64,000 nt of DNA, from positions 362,664-426,663 of the forward strand of contig DATMAR010000012.1 in the NCBI GenBank assembly GCA_035559795.1. The letters run 5' to 3'. The position numbers and the translations under genes are program-made. This stretch comes from Fimbriimonadales bacterium (GTDB lineage Bacteria > Armatimonadota > Fimbriimonadia > Fimbriimonadales > ATM1). Positions 53,556 to 61,284 of this stretch are shown here, in pieces (the stretch's first letter is position 1; each line of letters starts with the position of its first letter). The notes beneath the pieces were generated by a model. That model saw nothing but the letters and a program-made list of their open reading frames with translations. It made no database searches and was not told the DNA's origin.

Positions 53556-54618
53556 TTTCGGCAGAACGATTGACTATCTACGCGTAAGCGTTACCGACAG
53601 GTGCAACTTTCGATGTATCTACTGCATGCCGGAAGAAGGATATCCCGTTTCTCCGAAGGAAGAACTTCTCACCTTCGAAGAGATTGCACGGGTGGTTCAT
53701 ATCGCCGCGAACCTGGGAATTACGAAGGTGCGACTTACAGGGGGGGAGCCTCTCATCCGAAAAGACTTACCGGAATTAATAACGCAAATTCGCAAACATC
53801 CTAAAATTATCGACATCTCTTCCACTACGAACGGTTACTTGCTTTCCGAAATGGCAGAAAAATTAGCACGTGCCGGTTTGAATCGCGTAAACGTTAGCCT
53901 CGATACTCTCGCTCCAGAAAAATTCGCACGCATCGCAAGACGAGGAGACTTGCAAAAAGTTCTCGAAGGTATCGAAGCCGCGAAGAGGGCAAAACTAAAC
54001 CCCATAAAAATCAACTGCGTTTTGATGAAAGGAGTGAATGACGACGAGGTCGTGGATTTCGCAAAATGGACGCTAGATGAAGAAATTCACGTGCGATTTA
54101 TAGAACTTATGCCGATTCAATGGAATTTGGATGACACGGAGAGTTTTTATCCTCTTCGCGAACTGCGCGACGGCAAAGGCTTATTTTACTTGCGCAAAGC
54201 ACAAGACAATCATATGCTCGACGACGTGCAGATGAGACGAATGCTCATACCCTCCCAAGAGGTCAAAACACGCATTGAGAATGCTCTCGGTGATTTATTC
54301 CCCGCAGAAATTCCTACGAACGGACCGGCTCGTACGTACCGATTGCGCGATGCGAAAGGAACCATCGGATTCATCAGTCAGATTAGCAATGATTTATGCG
54401 AACGATGCAATCGTCTTCGCCTCACCGCGGATGGACAACTGCGTCCTTGTTTGATGTCGGATGGAGAAGTAGACTTACGAACTCCCTTGCGGTCGGGTGC
54501 AAGCAACGAGGCGATTGCGGAACTCATCTTGCTCGTCGTTCAGCACAAACCGGAGCGTCATTACTTAGCCGAAGGACAAAAAGTCAGAGGGCGAGGCATG
54601 AGCCAAATCGGAGGCTAA
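53545..54618 (+). CDS. moaA: GTP 3',8-cyclase (molybdopterin synthesis)
   Basis: A 357-residue radical-SAM enzyme that starts molybdenum cofactor synthesis by rearranging GTP. The first Fe-S site is CNFRCIYC (CxxxCxxC), followed by the SAM-binding GGEPLIRKDL and the GTP-side second cluster CERCNRLRLTADGQLRPC. The conserved C-terminal Gly-Gly is present (SQIGG). An insertion around residues 205-235 (LRKAQDNHMLDDVQMRRML) makes it longer than the usual 330. The ATG at 53545 lies inside the pseudo-receiver gene. No moaC is nearby, but moaD and moaE lie at 61 kb. Confidence 0.95.
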   Translation: MRDSFGRTIDYLRVSVTDRCNFRCIYCMPEEGYPVSPKEELLTFEEIARVVHIAANLGITKVRLTGGEPLIRKDLPELITQIRKHPKIIDISSTTNGYLLSEMAEKLARAGLNRVNVSLDTLAPEKFARIARRGDLQKVLEGIEAAKRAKLNPIKINCVLMKGVNDDEVVDFAKWTLDEEIHVRFIELMPIQWNLDDTESFYPLRELRDGKGLFYLRKAQDNHMLDDVQMRRMLIPSQEVKTRIENALGDLFPAEIPTNGPARTYRLRDAKGTIGFISQISNDLCERCNRLRLTADGQLRPCLMSDGEVDLRTPLRSGASNEAIAELILLVVQHKPERHYLAEGQKVRGRGMSQIGG

Positions 54619-54671
54619 ACTCTTCATGCCCCGAAAGCGCTAAGTCGTTTTGTCAGCGCGAGATTACAAAA

Positions 54672-55175
54672 TTATTTCTTCTGATATTTTTTCTCAGGTG
54701 CCTCGAACCAAACTCCATCTTGCGAAGGTCCGAGAGCGAGCTTCCCACCTTCAGACTCTGCGAACAAGGTACCGATCACTTCTCCTTCCTTGTTGTAGAT
54801 GGCAACATTCCCTCCTTCGGGGTATGCAACCATGTTTGCAGCCGGCACTCCGTCCTTGGTGCATATGCTTATTCCTGCACCTGTCGGTGTCGTCGTAAAA
54901 TGCGCAACAGATTTCCTGTTCGTGTTGAAGATATTCATACTCCCGCCGGATTTACCTACAAAAAGTTCCACGAACTTTTCACCATCTTTAACGACCTCGA
55001 TACGTTCTGCTCTCACTATGTTTTGAACGGCAGTTTCTTTTCGGAGTGTTGCAAACGAGGCAAATCCGATAGCAACAAGGATGGTGATGGCGAAGAGCAG
55101 TACCATTCGACGATGATGCCGCCTGAGCACTGCAAGTTCTTTTTCGAGAGCCTGTAATTTCTCATCTAAACTCAT
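54672..55175 (-). CDS. Membrane-anchored repeat protein, unknown
   Basis: A 167-residue protein. A short N-terminal coiled coil (LDEKLQALEKELAVLRR) leads into one membrane helix (about 24-44), then a secreted part made of short beta repeats. In these, hydrophobic strands alternate with glycine or asparagine turns (GGSMNIFNTNRKSVAHF, GAGISICTKDGVPAANMV, GNVAIYNKEGEVIGTL). Similar proteins with repeated 'DEDGKxRA' units are common in bacteria and uncharacterised. It ends in a Lys-rich tail. Confidence 0.7.
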   Translation of the reverse strand: MSLDEKLQALEKELAVLRRHHRRMVLLFAITILVAIGFASFATLRKETAVQNIVRAERIEVVKDGEKFVELFVGKSGGSMNIFNTNRKSVAHFTTTPTGAGISICTKDGVPAANMVAYPEGGNVAIYNKEGEVIGTLFAESEGGKLALGPSQDGVWFEAPEKKYQKK

Positions 55176-55240
55176 TTCTATTCTCCTATGGTTATCTCAT
55201 TTTGCGTCCTAAAATCGGTACATAGCTTCTCATTTTTTAC

Positions 55241-55840
55241 CTACCTGTTGTAGATTTCAAAAGGCTTGTCACGCAAATACTCTACTTGTTCGACTTCGCC
55301 ATTCAAACGGAGAATCAAAACCGGAAATTTCGTCATCTCCGCCATTTCCTTCCCGGATAACATGTTGAAGTCCATCAGAATGGGTAGTGCTTCTCCACGC
55401 TTTGCATACAACTCTCGTAGGTCGCCATATTTTTTGTATTCATAAGAGGATTCGTAATCCTCCATAGAGTCCACGTATAACTGCGTGAAACTCAAGCACT
55501 TTCCCTGATGCATGTCGTTGGGGTGCGATAAATAGAACGTATCTTTTGGCACACTCCAAGCGAAACCGGAGTCCATCAAAGCATCCGATAGGAACGGGGG
55601 TAACCCAGCATCGCTATAGTTCTTTCGTTGCTCGACAGGCAGATAGCCGTATTCCGCACGGTAAATCTGCAACGCCTTACCGATGGCTTTCAGTTTCGCA
55701 ATAGACTCGTTGATGTCGTAACCGCCTTGCGAACCTTCCGAAATAGAAGGGCGCATAGCGAAGCCGATGAGGAACAACACGGGGACTGCAAAGAGCATGC
55801 CCTGCCAGAGCAGTCGTCTAAAGATACTGATTTTTTTCAT
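55241..55840 (-). CDS. Pseudopilin-like exported protein
   Basis: A 199-residue protein with an N-terminal membrane helix (about 12-30). A pilin-body start, ESIAKLKAIGKALQIYRAEYGYLPVEQ, is like the segments in the proteins at 34330 and 57174. It lacks a prepilin peptidase site. The end reads FPVLILRLNGEVEQVEYLRD. AAGGAGA precedes the ATG and lies in the stop region of the frameshifted redoxin gene, so it is the third gene of that run. Function unknown. Confidence 0.7.
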   Translation of the reverse strand: MKKISIFRRLLWQGMLFAVPVLFLIGFAMRPSISEGSQGGYDINESIAKLKAIGKALQIYRAEYGYLPVEQRKNYSDAGLPPFLSDALMDSGFAWSVPKDTFYLSHPNDMHQGKCLSFTQLYVDSMEDYESSYEYKKYGDLRELYAKRGEALPILMDFNMLSGKEMAEMTKFPVLILRLNGEVEQVEYLRDKPFEIYNR

Positions 55841-55852
55841 TGTTTTGTCTCC

Positions 55853-56450
55853 TTAGTTTAGATTTGCTGTTTTCGTTTCGTAGGAGCGCCGTGAGGCGCG
55901 ATACCTATCATGCCAAAATTCGATTGCTTGCGCTAATGCTTTCTGCAAAGGGATATCGTGTTCTGTTTGCTTCCAAATTAACTTTCCGTTTTCATCGAGC
56001 AGGTATGAGCGAGGCATGAAACATACGTTGAGCGCTTTATGAATACTCATATTTCCATCTAATATAATCTTAGAGCCAGCTGGAATTCTCTTAATTAAAT
56101 TCTTACTTTTTGTCTCCTCTACAGGTAATACGACTAACAGATGCCACATTGGCGGAAAAGCATTCAGCAAAGGTTCAAGGAGTCTTTTGTTACATGCACA
56201 TTCTTGTATATAAAGAATATATGTTATGCCTTGTTTGGGAAGTTCCGTCTATATGTATATAGGAACCCATTGGTGGGTCATTCTTCATCATTCGCATGAC
56301 TTGCGTCTTTGAAAGACCAATTGGTAATGCCGATAAAAAATATTGAGTTCTCAACCAACCTAGTTCAAAAAGTACAAGCCCAGCAAGACCTATGAATGCC
56401 CACATCGGGACTTCTCCATGAAAAAGTTTTATGATTGGCGTACTCCTCAT
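55853..56450 (-). pseudogene. Frameshifted membrane-anchored redoxin
   Basis: Two frames together spell one protein. The first (from 56450) reads MRSTPIIKL..., a membrane helix (about 15-40) and ends its sensible part at GSYIHIDGT. In another frame the sequence resumes as ELPKQGITYILYIQECACN with a redox-active Cys pair, and continues through SYLLDENGKLIW to a stop at 55853. The switch lies at about 56238-56252. Without it the first frame stops after 86 residues and the second has no good start. The C-terminal 18 residues come from a REP-like element. The ATG overlaps the lipoprotein redoxin stop by 4 nt. Confidence 0.75.
55880..55901 (+). repeat. REP-like element Family C, copy 3 (inside a gene end)
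   Basis: GTAG head and hairpin GAGCGCC-GTGA-GGCGCGA on the plus strand. It lies within the last codons of the frameshifted redoxin gene, so the element now supplies its C-terminus and stop. Confidence 0.8.
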
Positions 56451-56899
56451 AGAAATGCCCTCAGTTCGTTTACATTACACATGCGCATCTTTCCTTGTTC
56501 ATTAACCATAAATTTCGGACAGTCAAAGATTCCAAGTTTATTTTCCACTACCATACCTGGGTCTCGCCATACTTCCCCTTTCCAACCTACTATTCGAACA
56601 AACTCGCCCAGTTCCTCGATACTCAGATAAGAAATGCATGCAATCTGGTCCGAGAGATGAGATACACGACTTGCCTCCTTTTTGCAAGGCTCACAGCCAC
56701 AGGTGAAAAACACTGCCTTGGCATCTCTTAGAACCTCCTCAGCAGGATGTTCTTCCCCTCGTAAGTTTATGAGGACGAGTCCATCGAGGCTAGCTACCCC
56801 CCCCCCAGCCACGGAAATGCTGTTGGAATGCCTCGCACCAGTTTGTATACAGCCAACAAAGACCAAAGATAAAAATGCGGTCAAAAACAGCGTTTTCAT
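56447..56899 (-). CDS. Thioredoxin-like lipoprotein
   Basis: A 150-residue protein from the ATG at 56899. The signal peptide ends VFVGC (lipobox). The domain is a short redoxin: DGLVLINLRGEEHPAEEVL, AKAVFFTCGCEPCKKEASRV with active-site Cys residues in CGCEPC, and a late CPKFMVNEQGKM. The family often reduces periplasmic cysteines or binds metals. It is the first gene of a run with the frameshifted redoxin and the pilin-like gene. A nine-C run lies at about 56796. Confidence 0.75.
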   Translation of the reverse strand: MKTLFLTAFLSLVFVGCIQTGARHSNSISVAGGGVASLDGLVLINLRGEEHPAEEVLRDAKAVFFTCGCEPCKKEASRVSHLSDQIACISYLSIEELGEFVRIVGWKGEVWRDPGMVVENKLGIFDCPKFMVNEQGKMRMCNVNELRAFL

Positions 56900-56944
56900 A
56901 GCCCGTATGCCCATTTCGAGGTTTCTAAAAACTTCAACACACAC

Positions 56945-57173
56945 ATAATATCATAGAAAATCACAAACTGTGCAAAGGTTTTTGAAAAAAATTTTTTAAA
57001 TAATGTAGACGAATATTTACTATATATCTTTATATTATGTAGATCTTTGTCTACTTACCTCTAGATAGGTTCTCCTACAACAACCTTCGGGAACAAACAT
57101 AAAATACAGCGAGTCAAAATAAATGTGTAGCCCCCATGGGGTCGTTTGGTGACACTTTGCTAGAGGGAAAAAA
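56945..57173. other. AT-rich intergenic region with inverted repeat
   Basis: A 229-bp divergent gap that is much richer in A/T than the rest of the window. It has an inverted repeat with arms GTAGAC (57005-57010) and GTCTAC (57049-57054), and runs such as TATATATC. No open frame is credible. Promoters for both flanking genes must lie here. An AGAGGG ribosome binding site precedes the gene at 57174. Confidence 0.55.
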
Positions 57174-58058
57174 ATGAAAGAATTAAAGAAAGTCTTCTCT
57201 TGTGCGTTTCTTTTTGCGCTAATAGTATTACTTTTTGCTCCTATTCTACGTGGTCAAGGTCAGAGTGAGGTAGTTGCTATCACACGTTTGAAAAACTTAT
57301 CAAAGGGTTTCAATTTATATACGGAAGCGAATGATGAACATTTTCCATATGCATATAGGATGGACGAATTTCATGTTTACTGGAATTACTATATAGAAGT
57401 TCCTGCCGGATGGAGGATGTCAACAGATGCTTACAAAGAATTCACTTATAGTCGTGCGTGGTGCAACTCGACTCAAGCCTATATCGAAGATTACCGCGTT
57501 CTCGCTGCCCCCGCTGTTACTAAAGTAAAAGAGAAAGACGTAGATTATGAGAAAAAGAAAAAAGATTATGCAAGCTCTACATACACTTATAATGGATTGT
57601 TACATTTATTGCCTAAATCATCTGTCGCAAATCCATCGAAGTTGCCATTAATTTGGCAGGGTTTGGGTCATGCAGAGTTGCTTGGCTTCGCTCTTTCGAA
57701 CCCAGCTTTGTATTGCGGATCTAATGTGCCTCCCAGTGATTGCATGTATAAAAAATTTCAAAATGAATATTTTAATGGCGTTATATTCGCCCCATATTCC
57801 ATGTGGTCTTATGAACGTGGGGCGCATTTTCTCTCGGTGGACGGCACTGTTCGGTTCATACCTTTGGGTGGCACTCTTGAATTCGCCAAAACTGATCAAT
57901 ACACCGATCCTTTCGCGGGATATGACATGAACGGCAAACCGACTGCTTATTGGACTGCGGAAGGTTATCCCTTTCTTTTCCGGCCCGATTATGATTTCGA
58001 AGAAAGTAGACAAGATGTGGCAATTAATGATTTTTTTGCAAAAGCAATCGTTGACTAA
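57174..58058 (+). CDS. Secreted pseudopilin-like protein with H/DG motif
   Basis: A 294-residue protein with a signal-like N-terminus (MKELKKVFSCAFLFALIVLLFAPIL). The conserved segment ITRLKNLSKGFNLYTEANDEHFPY is the pilin-body start found in two other proteins here. The C-terminal region has AHFLSVDGTVRFIPLGG, the histidine/DG signature of these families. There is no prepilin peptidase motif. The gene is followed after 14 nt by a beta-propeller gene. Codon use looks more A/T-rich than in the housekeeping neighbours. Function unknown. Confidence 0.72.
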   Translation: MKELKKVFSCAFLFALIVLLFAPILRGQGQSEVVAITRLKNLSKGFNLYTEANDEHFPYAYRMDEFHVYWNYYIEVPAGWRMSTDAYKEFTYSRAWCNSTQAYIEDYRVLAAPAVTKVKEKDVDYEKKKKDYASSTYTYNGLLHLLPKSSVANPSKLPLIWQGLGHAELLGFALSNPALYCGSNVPPSDCMYKKFQNEYFNGVIFAPYSMWSYERGAHFLSVDGTVRFIPLGGTLEFAKTDQYTDPFAGYDMNGKPTAYWTAEGYPFLFRPDYDFEESRQDVAINDFFAKAIVD

Positions 58059-58072
58059 AAGAGGAGTTAATA

Positions 58073-59440
58073 ATGAAAAAAATAATATTCAAACTTTTTA
58101 CCTTTCTCATTGTTACCTTCGGAATTAAAGCGTATGTTGTTTGTCAAGTGCATCAGGAATGGGTGGCGTATTACACAGGAGCCGCTAATAAATTCAGCGC
58201 CGCAGTAGCAACCCAAATTGACAGTTCAGGGAACATCTATGTCACTGGAGCATCGATAGGCTTAGACGGTGACGAAGATATCGTACTTCTGAAATATTCC
58301 CCCACGGGAACAATCCTTTGGGAAAGACGCTACGACGGCGAAGGAAATGGTTTCGACGCACCGACGTTCATGAAAATCGGAAAAGATGGAAATATTTACG
58401 TTGCTGGAACTTCAGAAGGAACACCTGCAACTTACAACGACATGATTATATTGAAATACACTCCTACCGGAGATCTGGTCTGGGGGTTTACGTACGATGG
58501 AACCGCTCATTGGAATGATATTGCAAGATCGCTTGGAATATCAGAAGATGGCAGAGTATATGTTGTCGGCTCAGCGTGGAACACTGATGGCGTTCAAATA
58601 AGCGAAGATTTTATTGAAATAATTTTAACGAAAGACGGAACCTTAGATTCCGTAAGGCTATACGGAAATACGTTGCTACGTGAATTCGGTGTAGGAATTG
58701 AAGTAGTGCAGAAATATTCCACAATAGAACGCGTTGTGGTAGGGGCACAAATGGATAGTAACGGTATAAATGCTTACAAGATAATTACGGCAAAAGGTAA
58801 CTGGGTTAATAAGTATAGTTCCTCGTATAGTACAAGTGAAATACCAATAGGTTTAGCGGTTGACTCCCAGCAAAATATATATGTCGTCGCATCTTCTCAT
58901 CGAAAAAGTTTAAAAAAATGGGATGTGCTTTCACTGAAATATAATCCACCGGCTGGATTGCTTTGGGAGCGAAGATATAGCCGTGGCGATAATGTAGACA
59001 CACGAGCCCGTGCAATGGCTTTGGACAGCAGTGGAAACCTCTACGTGCTAGCTTCCCTACATGCTGAACTTGCTACGAGCAACCTCTCCGATTACTTACT
59101 TCTTAAATACGACACTAACGGCGTTTTGAAGTGGGCTAAAACATACGACAATGGAAAAGAGGACGACCCATTCGCAATTGCTTTAGATAAAGATGGTAAT
59201 GTTTATGTAACAGGACGCTCACAAACGCAGGAGCGCGTTTGGCAATGCGCAACGTTGAAGTTCTCTCCATCGGGTAATCGAATTTGGGTCGCCCGTTACG
59301 GGAGTCCGGTGAATAACGCGGAAGACAACCCACGGTCTATATCTGTTAGCCCTTCAGGTATGGTCATAGTGACTGGTTACTCGAATTATGTCGAAGGAAT
59401 TACAAGTTTCTTCACGCTCGCTTACAGTCAAAAAAATTAA
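58073..59440 (+). CDS. Secreted beta-propeller protein with SBBP repeats
   Basis: A 455-residue exported protein (signal peptide to VVCQ). It contains seven or so SBBP-type repeats with the core D/SxGNIYVTGxS and a partner strand LLKYSPTGxxLWxRRYDG (clear examples near residues 45, 98, 160, 260, 315, 375 and 425). These form a beta-propeller and occur in large secreted proteins. GAGGAG precedes the ATG. It is coupled in transcription to the pilin-like gene before it. Confidence 0.85.
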   Translation: MKKIIFKLFTFLIVTFGIKAYVVCQVHQEWVAYYTGAANKFSAAVATQIDSSGNIYVTGASIGLDGDEDIVLLKYSPTGTILWERRYDGEGNGFDAPTFMKIGKDGNIYVAGTSEGTPATYNDMIILKYTPTGDLVWGFTYDGTAHWNDIARSLGISEDGRVYVVGSAWNTDGVQISEDFIEIILTKDGTLDSVRLYGNTLLREFGVGIEVVQKYSTIERVVVGAQMDSNGINAYKIITAKGNWVNKYSSSYSTSEIPIGLAVDSQQNIYVVASSHRKSLKKWDVLSLKYNPPAGLLWERRYSRGDNVDTRARAMALDSSGNLYVLASLHAELATSNLSDYLLLKYDTNGVLKWAKTYDNGKEDDPFAIALDKDGNVYVTGRSQTQERVWQCATLKFSPSGNRIWVARYGSPVNNAEDNPRSISVSPSGMVIVTGYSNYVEGITSFFTLAYSQKN

Positions 59441-59513
59441 CTCAAAAAAACGATATTCCATTCCCTAATGACATTAAGTGAGACTGCCTAGACTCTAATA
59501 ATGTCAATAAGCC

Positions 59514-60413
59514 TTATCTTCTAATCTCCCCTGGCTCCAGATGCGTCTCCGCAACCAAAACCGCAAGAAAGACGACTAAGACGAGATAGGCGAACCCCAA
59601 AATCCATTTCTGCTCTTTCGTAGTGGGCTCTTTCTTCTCTTCGGGATAAAGCATTTCTCCACTTTTCAGACCGTGAATGAGCCTCGGTATCGAAAGGATA
59701 AGCAGAAGCAAAATGAAAGGATTGCGAATGAATCCGACAAAAAACAACACCGCGAGAAGAACCGTCCCGACCAACCAAAGCCTCGGGGAAATCGCACCCA
59801 CGATCCATCCGCCATCCAAAGGGAATATCGGAGCTAAATTGAACAAATTAATCAAAAACCCCGTATAGGCAAGACCTAACATCAACAAACTGTCCGTAAG
59901 ATAATAGAGCCCCAAACAAAAAAGCGCCGCAATTGCCCCCCCAATCGGACCTCCGATGCCGATGATTGCTTCGTCCCAAGCGGATTTCGCCGCGCGTTTC
60001 TGTAAAATGAACGCTCCCATTCCGGGAATGAAAACAGGCGGAGTCACGGGAACGCCTTTTCTCCATGCCGCAAACACATGACCCATCTCGTGAACGAAAA
60101 TCGAAAGCACGAAACCCAATGCAAACCAAAAACCGAATGCCATTGCATAAAACCAAACGCTCAAAAGCATCGAACCCGCTGTGGGGAGAATCTTCCCTAA
60201 CTTCAAAAACTTCAAAACAGGAAGCAATGCTTTTCCTTTTGCGAGTAAAAACGCTAAGACGACGCCTATCCCTGACAACCACTGCCACACATGGCTTTTC
60301 GGCTGCTCGGTTTCGCGTGCTCCCCCGACTATTTCATGTTCCGAAAAAGCCCCCCCTTCGCTCGTATTCGGAACTTCTCGTTCTTCACGATGAGGGTCTG
60401 GTCTAATGTCCAT
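59514..60413 (-). CDS. Site-2 protease family (M50) membrane protein, larger form
   Basis: A 299-residue membrane zinc protease homologue. A hydrophilic N-terminal tail (about 40 residues) is followed by six or so helices. HEMGH lies in the fourth (about 109-113) and NLAPIFPLDGG gives the second site. The GGPIGG segment (about 150) is typical of the family. ATG 60413 and an in-frame GTG 60422 are both possible; either overlaps the upstream gene. Its target is unknown. Confidence 0.87.
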   Translation of the reverse strand: MDIRPDPHREEREVPNTSEGGAFSEHEIVGGARETEQPKSHVWQWLSGIGVVLAFLLAKGKALLPVLKFLKLGKILPTAGSMLLSVWFYAMAFGFWFALGFVLSIFVHEMGHVFAAWRKGVPVTPPVFIPGMGAFILQKRAAKSAWDEAIIGIGGPIGGAIAALFCLGLYYLTDSLLMLGLAYTGFLINLFNLAPIFPLDGGWIVGAISPRLWLVGTVLLAVLFFVGFIRNPFILLLLILSIPRLIHGLKSGEMLYPEEKKEPTTKEQKWILGFAYLVLVVFLAVLVAETHLEPGEIRR

Positions 60414-60891
60414 GCTTCGCACACCAAACGAACATCGCTACCCACTCCCTTCGCTGCATCTCGACCAGTTCATGCGGATTTTCTAAATATCTTCTCGCGC
60501 ACTCATCGATAAAATGAAAAGGCTCGTATTCGGGAATCGCTTTCAACGCCTGATGAAACCCCGCTTGACGAAACCAATACTTGCTATTTCCGAAATCTCC
60601 TTCCCTGCGATGCATAATGCCATGCCACGTCATCCCCTCGCGCGTCGTCAAATTTTGGCTAATTTTATGACTGCGTTCTAATTCGTCTACGTATAGCCAA
60701 ATCCCCGCCTGCGCTTCCAGAAGTTCTGCAAAAGCATCCGAGCGAACGACTCGCTCTGCGAGTTCTAAGATTTCCTTATCGTGCGACTCTTTCGGCACTA
60801 ATGCCGCCATTGCTTTATCGAGCGGCAATGCCTCGAATAGCGAGCGGCACGCCTCCTCGACTTTATCGGGCAGTTCCCGTATCCATTCCAC
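60403..60891 (-). CDS. Hypothetical helical protein
   Basis: A 162-residue soluble, mostly helical protein, acidic in its first half. It has the conserved-looking blocks WLYVDELERSHKISQNL, GMTWHGIMHRREGDFGNSKYWFRQAG (a short helix-turn-helix with His, Arg and Trp) and FHFIDECARRYL. I do not recognise the family. The GTG start lies 8 nt after GATAAT. Its last 11 nt overlap the start of the M50 gene, so the two are likely co-regulated. Confidence 0.7.
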   Translation of the reverse strand: MEWIRELPDKVEEACRSLFEALPLDKAMAALVPKESHDKEILELAERVVRSDAFAELLEAQAGIWLYVDELERSHKISQNLTTREGMTWHGIMHRREGDFGNSKYWFRQAGFHQALKAIPEYEPFHFIDECARRYLENPHELVEMQRREWVAMFVWCAKHGH

Positions 60892-60899
60892 TTCAAAAT

Positions 60900-60905
60900 A
60901 TTATC
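60900..60905 (-). promoter_or_regulatory. -10-like GATAAT, leaderless type
   Basis: GATAAT ends 8 nt before the GTG start of the hypothetical helical protein at 60891. Confidence 0.5.
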
Positions 60906-60935
60906 CCACCGACCATTTCGACATCTTTTCAAAAA

Positions 60936-60957
60936 TCGCGCCTTACGGCACTCCTAC
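60936..60957 (-). repeat. REP-like element Family C, copy 4
   Basis: Minus-strand GTAG head and hairpin with two substitutions relative to the main form (TGCCGTAAGG instead of CGCCGTGAGG). Confidence 0.75.
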
Positions 60958-60986
60958 ATTTATCGCACCTTCGCAGAGTTTCTAAA

Positions 60987-61031
60987 TCGCGCCTCACGGC
61001 GCTCCTACAGGTGTCCTACAACCGCTCCTAC
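60987..61031 (-). repeat. REP-like element Family C, copy 5 and partial copy
   Basis: A full copy identical to the one at 49641 lies at 60987-61008, followed by a partial GTAGGAGCG at 61023-61031. The partial copy abuts the -10 box of moaD. Confidence 0.75.
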
Positions 61032-61035
61032 AAGA

Positions 61036-61041
61036 TAAAAT
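61036..61041 (+). promoter_or_regulatory. -10-like TAAAAT before moaD
   Basis: TAAAAT ends 6 nt before the moaD GTG. GGAG overlaps the GTG itself and is too close to act as a normal ribosome binding site. Confidence 0.45.
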
Positions 61042-61047
61042 GAAGGA

Positions 61048-61284
61048 GTGCCGATTTCGGTTAAACTCTTCGCAGGCTTGAGAATGCGTCATGGTGATTC
61101 CCTATCTCTCGACCTCCAACCTCCTATCACGGTCAAGGAACTCATCTCGGAACTTCAGAAAAAAAACTGCTGGATAGAAGGTTCCCGTATCGCCCTCGAC
61201 CAACGATTCGCAAAAGAGACCGACGTAATAGAAAGCGGCGCTGAGATCGCAGTCATCCCGCCCGTCAGTGGGGGAAATTTATGA
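61048..61284 (+). CDS. moaD: Molybdopterin synthase sulfur carrier subunit MoaD
   Basis: A 78-residue ubiquitin-like protein of the MoaD/ThiS family (ISVKLFAGLRM, LSLDLQPPITVKELISEL, IAVIPPVSGGNL). Its C-terminal Gly-Gly carries sulfur for molybdopterin synthesis. Unusually, two residues (Asn-Leu) follow the Gly-Gly, so the tail would need trimming or the frame end has changed. The next stop codon upstream lies 12 nt before the GTG, so no earlier start is possible. It overlaps moaE by 4 nt (ATGA). Confidence 0.88.
   Translation: MPISVKLFAGLRMRHGDSLSLDLQPPITVKELISELQKKNCWIEGSRIALDQRFAKETDVIESGAEIAVIPPVSGGNL

Noticed and set aside
57005..57054. GTAGAC/GTCTAC inverted repeat as an operator
   Set aside because: The arms are only 6 bp, 38 bp apart in A/T-rich DNA; chance is likely, so it is only noted in the region entry.
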